64,000 nt of DNA, taken from Rhodococcus sp. IEGM 1381. Its GTDB lineage: Bacteria; Actinomycetota; Actinomycetes; Mycobacteriales; Mycobacteriaceae. The notes under the pieces were generated by a model. The model saw nothing but the letters and a program-made list of their open reading frames with translations. It was not told where the DNA came from and made no database searches. Position numbers and translations under genes: made by a program. Positions within the stretch are counted from its first letter, which is position 1; the number at the start of each line of letters is the position of its first letter. Of this stretch, positions 23,661 through 32,381 are shown piece by piece. The stretch spans positions 62,001-126,000 of the forward strand of contig NZ_JASHKQ010000007.1 in assembly GCF_030056795.1 (NCBI RefSeq), read 5' to 3'.

Positions 23661-24919
23661 GCACCGAGTCGAGCGGCGAGCGCGGATCGGGTCACCGGTC
23701 CGCGCTCCGTCGTCTCACCGGTATCGACCTCGGAACGTTCGCAGACCGGTTCTGGGGCGTTGCTCCCAAGCTGACCAGATCCGCCGATCTTTCCGACTCC
23801 TTCGACGATCTGATGACGCTCGACGCGGTCGACGAACTGATCTCCGAACGCGGAGTACGCGCCCCATTCGTGCGGATGGCCAAAGATGGTCAGCTGCTGG
23901 ACAAGTCGCAGTTCACGGCGTCCGGCGGGTTCGGTGCCGAGGTGACGGACCAGGTCGACTCCGCAGCGGTGCTGGGAGCCTTCGCGGCCGGAAATACGCT
24001 GGTTCTTCAAGGCCTGCATCGACTGTGGCCTCCCCTGATTCATTTCGTCGGTGATCTCGTTCGTGAGCTGGGCCATCCAGTGCAGGTGAATTCGTATGTC
24101 ACACCAGCTGCGTCGCAAGGCTTTTCGCCGCACTACGACGTGCACGATGTGTTCGTCGTACAGATCGCAGGGACCAAGCGGTGGAGCATTCACTCGCCGG
24201 TGCACGTGCATCCGCTGAACAATCAACCGTGGTCGGACCGACGGTCGGCCGTCGAAGACCACGCATCGAACACTCCCGACCTGGACATCGTTCTCGAGCC
24301 CGGTGATGTGCTGTACCTGCCGCGCGGGTGGATCCACTCGGCGCAAGCGCTCGGCGACACCACCGTGCACCTGACCATCGGCGTCGCGTCGTACAACGAC
24401 TACGACCTCGCCCACCACGTGCTGAAGACGCTCGGCGACGTCGAGAGTCTGCGTGCTCCCCTGCCCGCCGGCCTCGACCACTCCGACCCGGAGTCCATCG
24501 TTCCGCATGTACACCGAGTTCTGGACGCCATGCGCGCCGCGCTCGACGAACTCGACCGAAACCCCGACGCGGTACGTCGACTCGCCGAACGCGTCGCAGA
24601 TCGTCACGACGACCTCGTCCGACCGGACCCGGTGCGCCCCCTGGCAAGCATCGGCGCGATGGGAGCGTTGCGGGGCGAGGATTCGATTCGATTGCGGCCC
24701 GGCATCTTCGCGCGGATCGCGCACACGAAGGACGGCGTCTCGATGGTGCTTCGGAACAAAACGGTCACGTTGCCGTCTCAGTGCGCCGACGCGATCGAGA
24801 GCCTGATGAAGGGCTCTTCGTGCCGCCTCGATTCGATGCCGGGCCTCGACCCCGACGATGCGCTGGTGGTTGCGCGCAGACTCATCCGCGAGGGGATTGC
24901 GGTGGCGGTAGCGCCGTAG
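23657..24919 (+). CDS. JmjC/cupin-4 family Fe(II)/2-oxoglutarate-dependent oxygenase
   Basis: 420 residues from TTG 23657, overlapping the repeat-protein stop. The double-stranded beta-helix core carries the iron triad: His159 and Asp161 in PHYDVHDVFVVQ and the distal His227 in YLPRGWIHSA; IAGTKRWSIHSP follows the first pair. These blocks are those of the ribosomal-oxygenase-like cupin_4 group (YcfD/RoxA, MINA, NO66), which hydroxylate arginine or histidine side chains in proteins. The C-terminal about 75 residues (from GIFARIAH to IREGIAVAV) look like a winged helix. The gene partner strongly suggests that the repeat protein is the substrate; Asp, Asn or His hydroxylation is the inference. 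A ribosomal target remains the alternative. Confidence 0.88.
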   Translation: MSTESSGERGSGHRSALRRLTGIDLGTFADRFWGVAPKLTRSADLSDSFDDLMTLDAVDELISERGVRAPFVRMAKDGQLLDKSQFTASGGFGAEVTDQVDSAAVLGAFAAGNTLVLQGLHRLWPPLIHFVGDLVRELGHPVQVNSYVTPAASQGFSPHYDVHDVFVVQIAGTKRWSIHSPVHVHPLNNQPWSDRRSAVEDHASNTPDLDIVLEPGDVLYLPRGWIHSAQALGDTTVHLTIGVASYNDYDLAHHVLKTLGDVESLRAPLPAGLDHSDPESIVPHVHRVLDAMRAALDELDRNPDAVRRLAERVADRHDDLVRPDPVRPLASIGAMGALRGEDSIRLRPGIFARIAHTKDGVSMVLRNKTVTLPSQCADAIESLMKGSSCRLDSMPGLDPDDALVVARRLIREGIAVAVAP

Positions 24920-24925
24920 CAGCCG

Positions 24926-25687
24926 TCAGGTGATCGTGACTCCACCGTCGACTGCGATGGTCTGACCCGTCACGTATCCCCCGGCGTCGGAGGCGAGCCA
25001 GATCGCGGTGGCGGCCAGTTCCTCGGGGTCACCCTTGCGGCCCAGGATCATTCGTGGTGCCATCGAATCGAGATACCCGGGCTGAAAGCTGTCGGTCATC
25101 TCGCTCTGGAAGAAACCCGGCGCAATCGCGTTGACCCTGATCCCCTTTCGTGCGCCCCACTGCTGCGCGAGGTCGCGGGTGAGCCCGACGATTGCGGCCT
25201 TGCTTGCGCTGTAGGCGGCCTGCGGTAGGCCCGCAGTAGTCAGCCCGAGCACGCTGGAGATGTTCACGATCGAACTGCCGGGTGCCATTACCCGTCCGCA
25301 CGCCTGGGCTGCCCAGTACGACCCGTTCAGGTTGATGTCGATCACCGAGCGAAACTGCTCGGGAGTCTCGCGGGTCGCTGGGAAGGCTGTGCCGACTCCG
25401 GCGTTGTTGATCAGCACGTCCACCTTGCCGAACTCTGCCACTGCGGCGTCGACCATCGCGGTGCACTGGTCGGGATCGACCACATCGGTTGCGACGGAGA
25501 TCGAACGTCCTCCGACACTGTCGATCAGCTGTGCGGTCTGCGCCAACTTGTCCACGCGGCGTGCGGCGAGCACGACGTCCGCCCCGGCCTCGGCAACTGC
25601 TTTCGCGAAGGCAACGCCCAGACCGGAGGATGCGCCCGTGACGATGACGACTCGGCCGTCGAGGCGGAACTTGTCCAAGATCGACAT
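24926..25687 (-). CDS. short-chain dehydrogenase/reductase
   Basis: 253 residues. It has an NAD(P)-binding GASSGLG motif near residue 19, NNAG near 92, and the catalytic triad Ser in NISSVLG and Tyr/Lys in YSASK. It ends IAVDGGVTIT, a common SDR C-terminus. It lies 27 bp downstream of the acyl-CoA dehydrogenase gene on the same strand and probably acts on a hydroxyacyl or alcohol intermediate of the same pathway. The ATG has AAGGAG upstream. The exact substrate is not predictable. Confidence 0.9.
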   Translation of the reverse strand: MSILDKFRLDGRVVIVTGASSGLGVAFAKAVAEAGADVVLAARRVDKLAQTAQLIDSVGGRSISVATDVVDPDQCTAMVDAAVAEFGKVDVLINNAGVGTAFPATRETPEQFRSVIDINLNGSYWAAQACGRVMAPGSSIVNISSVLGLTTAGLPQAAYSASKAAIVGLTRDLAQQWGARKGIRVNAIAPGFFQSEMTDSFQPGYLDSMAPRMILGRKGDPEELAATAIWLASDAGGYVTGQTIAVDGGVTIT

Positions 25688-25714
25688 GTACGTGAATCTC
25701 CTTGTAGGTTGTGG

Positions 25715-27511
25715 TCAGAACCAGGCGGGTGACATATCGAGGGTGGTGCGGTCCAGTCGCGCCAGCAGGTCGAGCTGAGCCTTCACCTTCGGCAACTCGT
25801 AGACGTAGAAATACTGCGCTGCAGAACGCTTTCCGTCGTAGAAGTCTCCGGACTTCGCGCCGACAGCCAGTAGCTGTTCGAGCCACATCCAGGCGATGAC
25901 GATGTGCCCCATGGCTTCGAGGTAGGCAGTGGAGTTCGCCAAGGCCAGAGCTGCGTCACCGGTCCCCCACACTGCCGCGGTGACCTCGACGATTCTCGCG
26001 AATTGGGTCTGCAATTCTGCGCCGTAGGTGGCAGCGTGACCGCCGGCGGCGTCCGCCCGCGCGACCGTCTCCGAGATCTGTTCACCGAGTAGCGCCAACC
26101 CCGCGCCGCCCTGCATCACGACCTTGCGCCCCAGCAGGTCCAACCCCTGAATACCGTGCGTGCCTTCGTGAATCGGATTGAGCCGGTTGTCGCGGTAGTG
26201 CTGTTCGACGTCGTAGTCGCGGGTGTATCCGTAGCCGCCGTGCACCTGGATGGCCAAACTGTTGGCCTCGAGGCACCACTGCGACGGCCAGCTCTTGGCG
26301 ATGGGAGTCAGGACGTCGAGCAACAGGGTCGAGCGCGCCGCTTCGGCGTCGTCTGTCGCCGAGTCCTGGAGGTCCACCAGACGGGAGCAGTAGAGTCCGA
26401 GCGCGAGCGCACCTTCGACATACGACTTCTGGGCCAACAACATTCGGCGAACATCGGCATGTTCGATCAGCGCGACCGGAGGTGCTGCTGGATCCTTTGC
26501 GCCGAGCGGTCGCCCCTGGGTGCGCGTCTTCGCGTACTCCACCGATTTCAGGTAGCCGACGTACCCGAGCGCGATGGCCAGGAACCCGACACCGATACGG
26601 GCCTCGTTCATCATGTGGAACATGTAGGACAGTCCGCGGTTCTCCTCGGCGACCAGGAAACCGACCGCCCCGGGTTGCCCTGCGGGAGAATGGGTTCCGT
26701 CGCCGAACGCCAGGAGGGTGTTGGTGGTCCCGCGGTTGCCCATCTTGTGATTGAGGCCGGTCAACACGATGTCGTTTCGCTCACCGATACCGCCGTCTTC
26801 GTTCGGGAGGAATTTGGGAACGATGAACAGCGAGATCCCTTTTACCCCGGGAGGACCTCCCGGAGTTTTCGCGAGCACCAGGTGGACGATGTTCTCGGTC
26901 AGTTCGTGATCACCGCCGGAGATCCACATCTTGGTACCTGTGATGCGGAAGCTGCCATCGTCCTGCGGTATCGCTTTGGTCGTGATGTCCGCCAGCGATG
27001 ATCCGGCCTGCGGCTCCGACAGACACATGGTTCCGAACCACCGACCGTCGAGCATGGGCCCTACGTACTCACGCACCTGATCCGGCGTGCCGTACGTCGC
27101 GATCAAATTGGCGTTGGCCATCGTAAGGAACGGGTACGAGGAGGTCCCGGCGTTGGCAGCCTGGAAGAATGCCATCGCGGCCCGAGAGACGGTCGCAGGC
27201 AGCTGCATCCCGCCGATCGACTCGTCGAACTGCCCGGCGATCAGACCTGCCGAGGCATACACGTCGAGTGCTTCCTTGACCTCGGGGATCAGCTCCACCG
27301 ACCCGTCCGGATTCATGGTCGGCTCGTGCGCATCGGCCTTCTTGTTGTGCGGCGCAAAGTGCTTGCGGGCGATATCCGCGCTGAGGTCGAGTACTGCGTC
27401 GAAGGTCTCGCGCGAGTGTTCGGCGAAGCGGGGACGGGTGGTCAGGCCGGCCACGTCCAACCACTCGTACAGCAGAAAATCCAGGTCGCGGCGCGAGAGG
27501 ACGTCCGACAT
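25715..27511 (-). CDS. acyl-CoA dehydrogenase (long form, about 600 residues)
   Basis: 598 residues, the large acyl-CoA dehydrogenase type with an extra C-terminal domain (FadE5/DmdC-like). FAD-binding and active-site regions are recognisable: MCLSEPQAGSSLADITTKA, ITGTKMWISGGDH, and the block around VHGGYGYTRDYDVEQHYRDN. It oxidises an acyl-CoA to enoyl-CoA. Start ATG 27511 is preceded by GGAGAAG. It is divergent from car with a 317-bp regulatory region between them, and upstream of the SDR. Together these could interconvert acyl-CoA, acid and aldehyde, although a shared pathway is an inference. Confidence 0.92.
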   Translation of the reverse strand: MSDVLSRRDLDFLLYEWLDVAGLTTRPRFAEHSRETFDAVLDLSADIARKHFAPHNKKADAHEPTMNPDGSVELIPEVKEALDVYASAGLIAGQFDESIGGMQLPATVSRAAMAFFQAANAGTSSYPFLTMANANLIATYGTPDQVREYVGPMLDGRWFGTMCLSEPQAGSSLADITTKAIPQDDGSFRITGTKMWISGGDHELTENIVHLVLAKTPGGPPGVKGISLFIVPKFLPNEDGGIGERNDIVLTGLNHKMGNRGTTNTLLAFGDGTHSPAGQPGAVGFLVAEENRGLSYMFHMMNEARIGVGFLAIALGYVGYLKSVEYAKTRTQGRPLGAKDPAAPPVALIEHADVRRMLLAQKSYVEGALALGLYCSRLVDLQDSATDDAEAARSTLLLDVLTPIAKSWPSQWCLEANSLAIQVHGGYGYTRDYDVEQHYRDNRLNPIHEGTHGIQGLDLLGRKVVMQGGAGLALLGEQISETVARADAAGGHAATYGAELQTQFARIVEVTAAVWGTGDAALALANSTAYLEAMGHIVIAWMWLEQLLAVGAKSGDFYDGKRSAAQYFYVYELPKVKAQLDLLARLDRTTLDMSPAWF

Positions 27512-27828
27512 TCACTTCTCCGATCGCGAGGGGTGACACGTGCGCACTACGGTGACGAGCACTGTGACGCACATGACTGTGGATTCACCATACAAGTCGC
27601 GATCTCGGGCGTTCACCGAGTACCCACGCACGCTGTCACGGCAGATCTGCATTCGCTATCCGGGCTCCAAAAACGCAGCCAGGCAGACTTTTACGACTTA
27701 TCGGACTATGAGGAGCGTCACGATTGACGTAGCCCTCGACGGCATATACTTACCTTTGATAACGATATGAAGCGGACAATCGCGAGACGCCCCGGACTAC
27801 CGGTGCGTGTCGTCGGAGGGAGTCGAGC
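27512..27828. promoter_or_regulatory. divergent promoter region between acyl-CoA dehydrogenase and car
   Basis: No gene is seen in these 317 bp. Toward car there is TTGACG (27724-27729) with TATACT at 27745-27750 (15-bp spacing) or TACTTA at 27747-27752 (17-bp spacing) as possible -35/-10 elements. An AT-rich patch around 27743-27769 with CATAT/ATATG ends could hold an operator. Near 27540-27575 a GTGCG...CGCAC inverted pair faces the acyl-CoA dehydrogenase. Confidence 0.4.
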
Positions 27829-30800
27829 ATGACGCACACACTGGCCGTCGACAGCCGACAGGATCGAGAGAGCAGGCAACACAGTCGATTCCAGGAGTTG
27901 CACGAGTCCGACCAGGAGTTTCGAGCCGCCGAACCGGAGAGCTCGGTGGCGGACGCCGCCCAAGAGTTGTCGCCCAACCTGGCCCGCGTGGTTGCCGAGA
28001 TCATGACGCGCTACTCGGACCGGCCGGCCCTGGGCAGCCGGGCTCGAGAAATCGCCCGGCTCGACGACGCAAACACCCTTCGCCTGCTCCCGCGCTTCGA
28101 CACCATCACCTACGGGCAAGCCTGGAACGACGCCGGAGCACTGGCCTCGGCTCTGACTCACGACGCATTCGGAATCGCTCCCGGTGACTTCTTCGCAACC
28201 CTGGGATTCGCGAGTGCCGAGTATGTCATCGCGGAATTGGCCACGATTCGACTCGGCGCAATCGCCGTTCCGTTGCAGGCCGGCGCCACCGCGGGCCAGC
28301 TCTCGTCCATCGCCGCCGAAGTCGAGCCCGTCGTCCTCGCTGCCGATGTCGACAATCTGTCCGTCGCGGTCCAGGTTGCCACGCAGTGCCGGTCCATTCG
28401 GCGAATCGTCGTCCTCGACTACGACGCTGCACTCGACGTACACGCACGGATCATGAAGTCCGCGCACGAAAATGCCGAACAGGTCGGGATAGTCATCCGG
28501 CCCCTCACCGAGCTGGTTCGCGACGGCGGGCAGCTACCGGAGGTTCCACTACCCGATGCCGAGGATCCCGACCGACTCGCGACACTGATCTACACCTCCG
28601 GCAGCACCGGAACCCCCAAAGGGGCGATGCACACCGAACGAATCGTGTGCGGAGCCTGGACCGGAGCCTGGCACCACACCGGAGCTTCCTCCGAATCCGT
28701 GGACCGGCCTGCTTTCCCCGTGATCACACTCGACTATCTTCCGATGAGTCACCTGGCCGGCCGTGGCCTCGTCTTCTCGGCGCTCGCTGCCGGCGGGACG
28801 GTGCACTTCGCCGGAGCCAGCGACCTGTCCACACTGTTCGAGGACTTCGCGCTCGCTCGGCCCACGATGGCACTGTTGATCCCCCGAGTGTGCGAAATGA
28901 TTCGACACAACGTTCTCGCCGAGATCGACCGAGAGGTCGAGCGCTCCGCTGGCGAAGACGAAGACCGTGTACGGCGAGATGTTCTGGAGCGCTTCAGGAA
29001 CGACCAATTCGGCGGCCGCATCCTGGCGGCGATGGTCGGCACCGCACCGATCGCGACGGAGGTCAAGGATTTCGTCACCGAGCTGCTCGATATCCAGGTC
29101 CGCGACAACTACGGCTCCACCGAAGCCGGAATGGTGCTGCACGACGGCGTCATCGCGCGCCCCCCGGTGATCGAGTACAAGCTCGACGACGTACCCGAGC
29201 TCGGCTACTTCTCCACCGACACACCGCATCCGCGCGGCGAACTCCTACTCAAGACGTCGTCCATCATTCCCGGGTACTACAAGCGCCCGGACGTCACCGC
29301 GGACGTGTTCGATTCCGAGGGCTTCTATCGCACCGGAGACGTCGTCGCCGAGATCGAGCCGGACCGACTTGCCTATGTCGACCGCCGCAAGAACGTTCTG
29401 AAGCTGGCCCAGGGTGAGTTCGTGGCCCTGGCCCGTCTCGAAGCAGTGTTCGGTACCAGCGAACTCGTCGACCAGATATTCCTCTACGGCAACAGCCAAC
29501 GCGCATATCTCCTGGCTGTCGTCGTCCCGGCTCAGCCGGATACGACCACCGCCTCGATCATCGAATCGCTACAAGAAATCGCTCGTACGGAATCGCTGAA
29601 CTCGTACGAGATCCCTCGTGACGTGACGATCGAGCACCAGCCGTTCATGCAGGACAACGGGCTGCTCTCCGGTGCCGGGAAGCAACTACGGCCGAAACTC
29701 GTCGAACGGTACGGTGCCGATCTCGAGCGTCGTTACGCCGAACTCGAGTCGGGTCAGAACGAACGCCTACGTGAGCTTCGACGCAGCGGTGCCGACGCTC
29801 CGGTGTTGACCACCGTCGGCGATGCCGCACAGGCACTGCTGGGTTGCGACGGATCCGATGTCCGGCCCGACGCCCATTTCAGTGATCTCGGTGGAGACTC
29901 GTTGTCGGCGTTGACGTTCTCGACGCTCCTGCGGGACATCTACGGTGTCGACGTGCCGGTGGGAGTGATCACCGGGCCGGCCATGGATTTGTCCGCCCTA
30001 GCCGACTACATCACCTCGGCCCGGGACAACGATTCCGACACAGCAACATTCGCCTCGGTACACGGACGCGACGCCACCGTCGCGCACGCCTCCGACCTGC
30101 GCCTGTCTGCATTCCTGGACGAGACATTCATCGATGCCGCTCATCACGTTTCGGGCCCTCGCACCCGAACCGAGACGGTGTTACTGACCGGAGCCAATGG
30201 ATACCTCGGCCGCTTCCTCTGCATGGAATGGCTCGAGCGTATGGCCGAGGTCGGCGGGACGGTGGTGTGCTTGGTTCGCGGGCGCTCCGATTCCGACGCG
30301 CGTTCTCGACTCGATGCAGCGTTCGACAGTGGTGACGAAGAACTGTCCGCTCACTACCGAGCTCTGGCAGACTCTGCCCTCGAGGTCGTGGCAGGAGATC
30401 TCGGCTCGCCTCGATTCGGCTTGGACCACGACGAGTTCGCGGCTCTGGCCGAGCGGGTCGATCGCATTGTTCACCCTGCTGCGCTCGTCAATCATGCTCT
30501 TCCGTACGAGCACCTGTTCGGTCCCAATGTCGTCGGTACGGCCGAGGTGATCCGGCTCGCGATGACCGACCACGTCAAGCCGGTGACCTACCTGTCGACG
30601 GTCGCCGTCGCTGTGGGCGTCGACAATTTCCGGGAGAACGGCGACATCCGCACCGACAGTCCCTCGCGCGCTGTCGACGATTCGTACGCCAACGGCTACG
30701 GCAACTCCAAGTGGGCCGGCGAAGTGTTGTTGCGCAACGCATTCGACGAATTCGGCCTGCCGGTGTCGGTCTTTCGCTCCGATATGATCCTGGCGCACAG

Positions 30801-31356
30801 CAGGTGGTCGGGTCAGCTCAACGTACCGGATGTGTTCACGCGTCTGATTCTCTCGGTCGTGGCAACCGGCCTGGCTCCTCGGACGTTCTACGCCACAGGA
30901 ATCGGTGCGCCGACGGACGAAAGTGGGCGTCCCCTGGCCCATTACGACGGGCTTCCCGCCGACTTCAGCGCCGGTGCCATCACGACGATTGCCGGCGCCG
31001 ACGTCTCGGGCTACCGAACCTTCGACATTCTCAACCCGCACGACGACAACATCTCGCTCGACACGTTCGTCGATTGGATCCGTGAGGCGGGTCGCGACAT
31101 CGAGATCGTCGAGAACTACGACGAATGGTTCGAGCGTTTCAGCGCTGCTGTCGAGGCTCTTCCGGAGAAGCAGCGCTCGCACTCGCTGCTTCCCTTGATT
31201 CAGTCGTACGCACAACCGCAGCAGCCGTCGTCGGGTGCGATGTTGCCGGCGGACGAGTTCGCTTCGGCCGTCGGGGAAATTCCACACCTCGGACGTGAAC
31301 TGATCGAGAAGTATCTGTCCGATCTCGTGGTCCTCGGACTCGTCAGCAAGCGTTGA
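27829..31356 (+). CDS. car: carboxylic acid reductase (A-PCP-R)
   Basis: Reduces carboxylic acids to aldehydes with ATP and NADPH. It has 1175 residues, the same size as the Nocardia enzyme (1174). Order: adenylation domain (about 1-650; LIYTSGSTGTPKGAM, DNYGSTEAG), carrier domain with the phosphopantetheine serine Ser691 in GGDSLSAL, and a thioester-reductase Rossmann domain (about 780-1175; LLTGANGYLGRF, YGNSKW). All catalytic parts are intact. It needs a 4'-phosphopantetheinyl transferase, which is not in the window. It is divergent from the acyl-CoA dehydrogenase/SDR pair and is followed by a terminator hairpin. Confidence 0.97.
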   Translation: MTHTLAVDSRQDRESRQHSRFQELHESDQEFRAAEPESSVADAAQELSPNLARVVAEIMTRYSDRPALGSRAREIARLDDANTLRLLPRFDTITYGQAWNDAGALASALTHDAFGIAPGDFFATLGFASAEYVIAELATIRLGAIAVPLQAGATAGQLSSIAAEVEPVVLAADVDNLSVAVQVATQCRSIRRIVVLDYDAALDVHARIMKSAHENAEQVGIVIRPLTELVRDGGQLPEVPLPDAEDPDRLATLIYTSGSTGTPKGAMHTERIVCGAWTGAWHHTGASSESVDRPAFPVITLDYLPMSHLAGRGLVFSALAAGGTVHFAGASDLSTLFEDFALARPTMALLIPRVCEMIRHNVLAEIDREVERSAGEDEDRVRRDVLERFRNDQFGGRILAAMVGTAPIATEVKDFVTELLDIQVRDNYGSTEAGMVLHDGVIARPPVIEYKLDDVPELGYFSTDTPHPRGELLLKTSSIIPGYYKRPDVTADVFDSEGFYRTGDVVAEIEPDRLAYVDRRKNVLKLAQGEFVALARLEAVFGTSELVDQIFLYGNSQRAYLLAVVVPAQPDTTTASIIESLQEIARTESLNSYEIPRDVTIEHQPFMQDNGLLSGAGKQLRPKLVERYGADLERRYAELESGQNERLRELRRSGADAPVLTTVGDAAQALLGCDGSDVRPDAHFSDLGGDSLSALTFSTLLRDIYGVDVPVGVITGPAMDLSALADYITSARDNDSDTATFASVHGRDATVAHASDLRLSAFLDETFIDAAHHVSGPRTRTETVLLTGANGYLGRFLCMEWLERMAEVGGTVVCLVRGRSDSDARSRLDAAFDSGDEELSAHYRALADSALEVVAGDLGSPRFGLDHDEFAALAERVDRIVHPAALVNHALPYEHLFGPNVVGTAEVIRLAMTDHVKPVTYLSTVAVAVGVDNFRENGDIRTDSPSRAVDDSYANGYGNSKWAGEVLLRNAFDEFGLPVSVFRSDMILAHSRWSGQLNVPDVFTRLILSVVATGLAPRTFYATGIGAPTDESGRPLAHYDGLPADFSAGAITTIAGADVSGYRTFDILNPHDDNISLDTFVDWIREAGRDIEIVENYDEWFERFSAAVEALPEKQRSHSLLPLIQSYAQPQQPSSGAMLPADEFASAVGEIPHLGRELIEKYLSDLVVLGLVSKR

Positions 31357-31362
31357 AGCATC

Positions 31363-31394
31363 TCCCGATGCGGGCCGAGCCGCCCGCATCGGGA
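31363..31394 (+). terminator. terminator hairpin after car
   Basis: Perfect 13-bp inverted repeat TCCCGATGCGGGC (31363-31375) and GCCCGCATCGGGA (31382-31394), 6-nt loop, starting 7 bp after the car stop. Confidence 0.75.
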
Positions 31395-31426
31395 TGTGGC
31401 CACTCGGACGGTAGAGTCGACACTCT

Positions 31427-31723
31427 ATGTGGATTGGATGGATAGAATTCGACTTTCTTCTCGGCGACGTGCACTCACTCAAGGAGAAACGCTCCGTTGT
31501 TCGGCCGGTGATCTCCGAGTTGCACCGTAAGTTCGCTGTCTCGGTCGCAGAGACGGAGCATCGAGAGCTGCACAGACGAGCAGGCATCGGTGCGTCGGTC
31601 GTGGCAGGCGATCTGGATCATGTCACCGACGTTCTCGACCGAATCGAGCGCGTTGCGGCGTCACGGCCCGAGCTTCAACTCGTATCGGTTCGCCGGCGCA
31701 CCATCCGAAGCGACGACATCTGA
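31427..31723 (+). CDS. DUF503 family protein
   Basis: 98 residues with the typical DUF503 layout: N-terminal IEFDFLLGDVHSLKEKRSVV, then FAVSVAETEH, and a C-terminal segment ending in VRRRTIRSDDI. Members are small proteins of unknown role, often beside ribosome-binding factor genes; here it stands alone between the car terminator and a convergent reductase gene. Function is not assigned. Confidence 0.85.
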   Translation: MWIGWIEFDFLLGDVHSLKEKRSVVRPVISELHRKFAVSVAETEHRELHRRAGIGASVVAGDLDHVTDVLDRIERVAASRPELQLVSVRRRTIRSDDI

Positions 31724-31738
31724 GGCCTGCCCGACGGA

Positions 31739-32302
31739 CTAACGGCGGACGTCGAACACCTGCTTCTGAATTCCGTTTCCATAGACCTCGTGTTCTACCA
31801 AGTCGAGATGCGTGGTGTCCTTGTCTGCTGCACTGAACAGGCGTTTTCCCGCGCCGAGCAGAAGCGGGAACACCAGTAGGTGATACCGATCGACCAGCCC
31901 TGCGTCGGCCAGACTCCGGCCCAGCGTGGCGCTCCCGTGCACGGAGATGGGGCCACCGTCGGTGTTCCGGAGCTCGGCGACTTCGTCGATACTGCGCAAA
32001 ATGGTTGCAGGCCAACGTGAATCGTCTTGCTCCAGCGTTGTGGACACCACGTATCTCGGCATGGCGTTGTATTCGGCGAAATCCTCCATCGTCGGCCAGA
32101 TCGGCGCGAATGCCTCGTACGAGGTACGGCCGAGTAGCAGCGCCGACGCCTCGCTCTGCTCGCGACCCTTGATTTCGTACGCCGCCGGGTCGAACTCGAT
32201 GTCCTTGAACGTCCACCCGGAGTTGCGGTAACCCACTTCGCCGCCGGGTCCTTCCATCACGCCGTCGAGCGAAACGAACGCGGTCACGATCAGAGTGCGC
32301 AT
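31739..32302 (-). CDS. dihydrofolate reductase/RibD C-terminal family protein
   Basis: 187 residues. The RibD_C/DHFR-like fold is recognised by the start MRTLIVTAFVSLDGVMEGPGG, LLLGRTSYEAF, and the distal block VHGSATLGRSLADAGLVDRYHLLVFPLLLGAGKRLF. It is not a canonical DHFR; proteins of this group are NADPH-binding reductases of unknown substrate. The ATG has GTGAGGACC upstream. It converges on the DUF503 gene and diverges from the FAD oxidoreductase. Confidence 0.88.
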   Translation of the reverse strand: MRTLIVTAFVSLDGVMEGPGGEVGYRNSGWTFKDIEFDPAAYEIKGREQSEASALLLGRTSYEAFAPIWPTMEDFAEYNAMPRYVVSTTLEQDDSRWPATILRSIDEVAELRNTDGGPISVHGSATLGRSLADAGLVDRYHLLVFPLLLGAGKRLFSAADKDTTHLDLVEHEVYGNGIQKQVFDVRR

Positions 32303-32368
32303 CGGTGGTCCTCACAGTCAAGGATGTCGGGTGCCGGAATCGTAAACCATGCAGCACCGGTCGACGGA

Positions 32369-32374
32369 TACCAT
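32369..32374 (+). promoter_or_regulatory. candidate -10 element for a leaderless oxidoreductase mRNA
   Basis: TACCAT (TANNNT) ends 7 bp before ATG 32382, which has no Shine-Dalgarno. If it is used, the upstream ATG at 32349 is not the start. Confidence 0.4.
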
Positions 32375-32381
32375 CGTCGGC

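Noticed and set aside
23486..24724. 412-residue frame antisense to the JmjC oxygenase and the repeat protein
   Set aside because: The plus strand has the iron triad, start/stop coupling and repeats in frame; the minus-strand translation has no recognisable domain.
29645..31587. Long minus-strand frame opposite car (468 residues)
   Set aside because: Antisense to the reductase domain of car, which has clear motifs; no motif on the minus strand.
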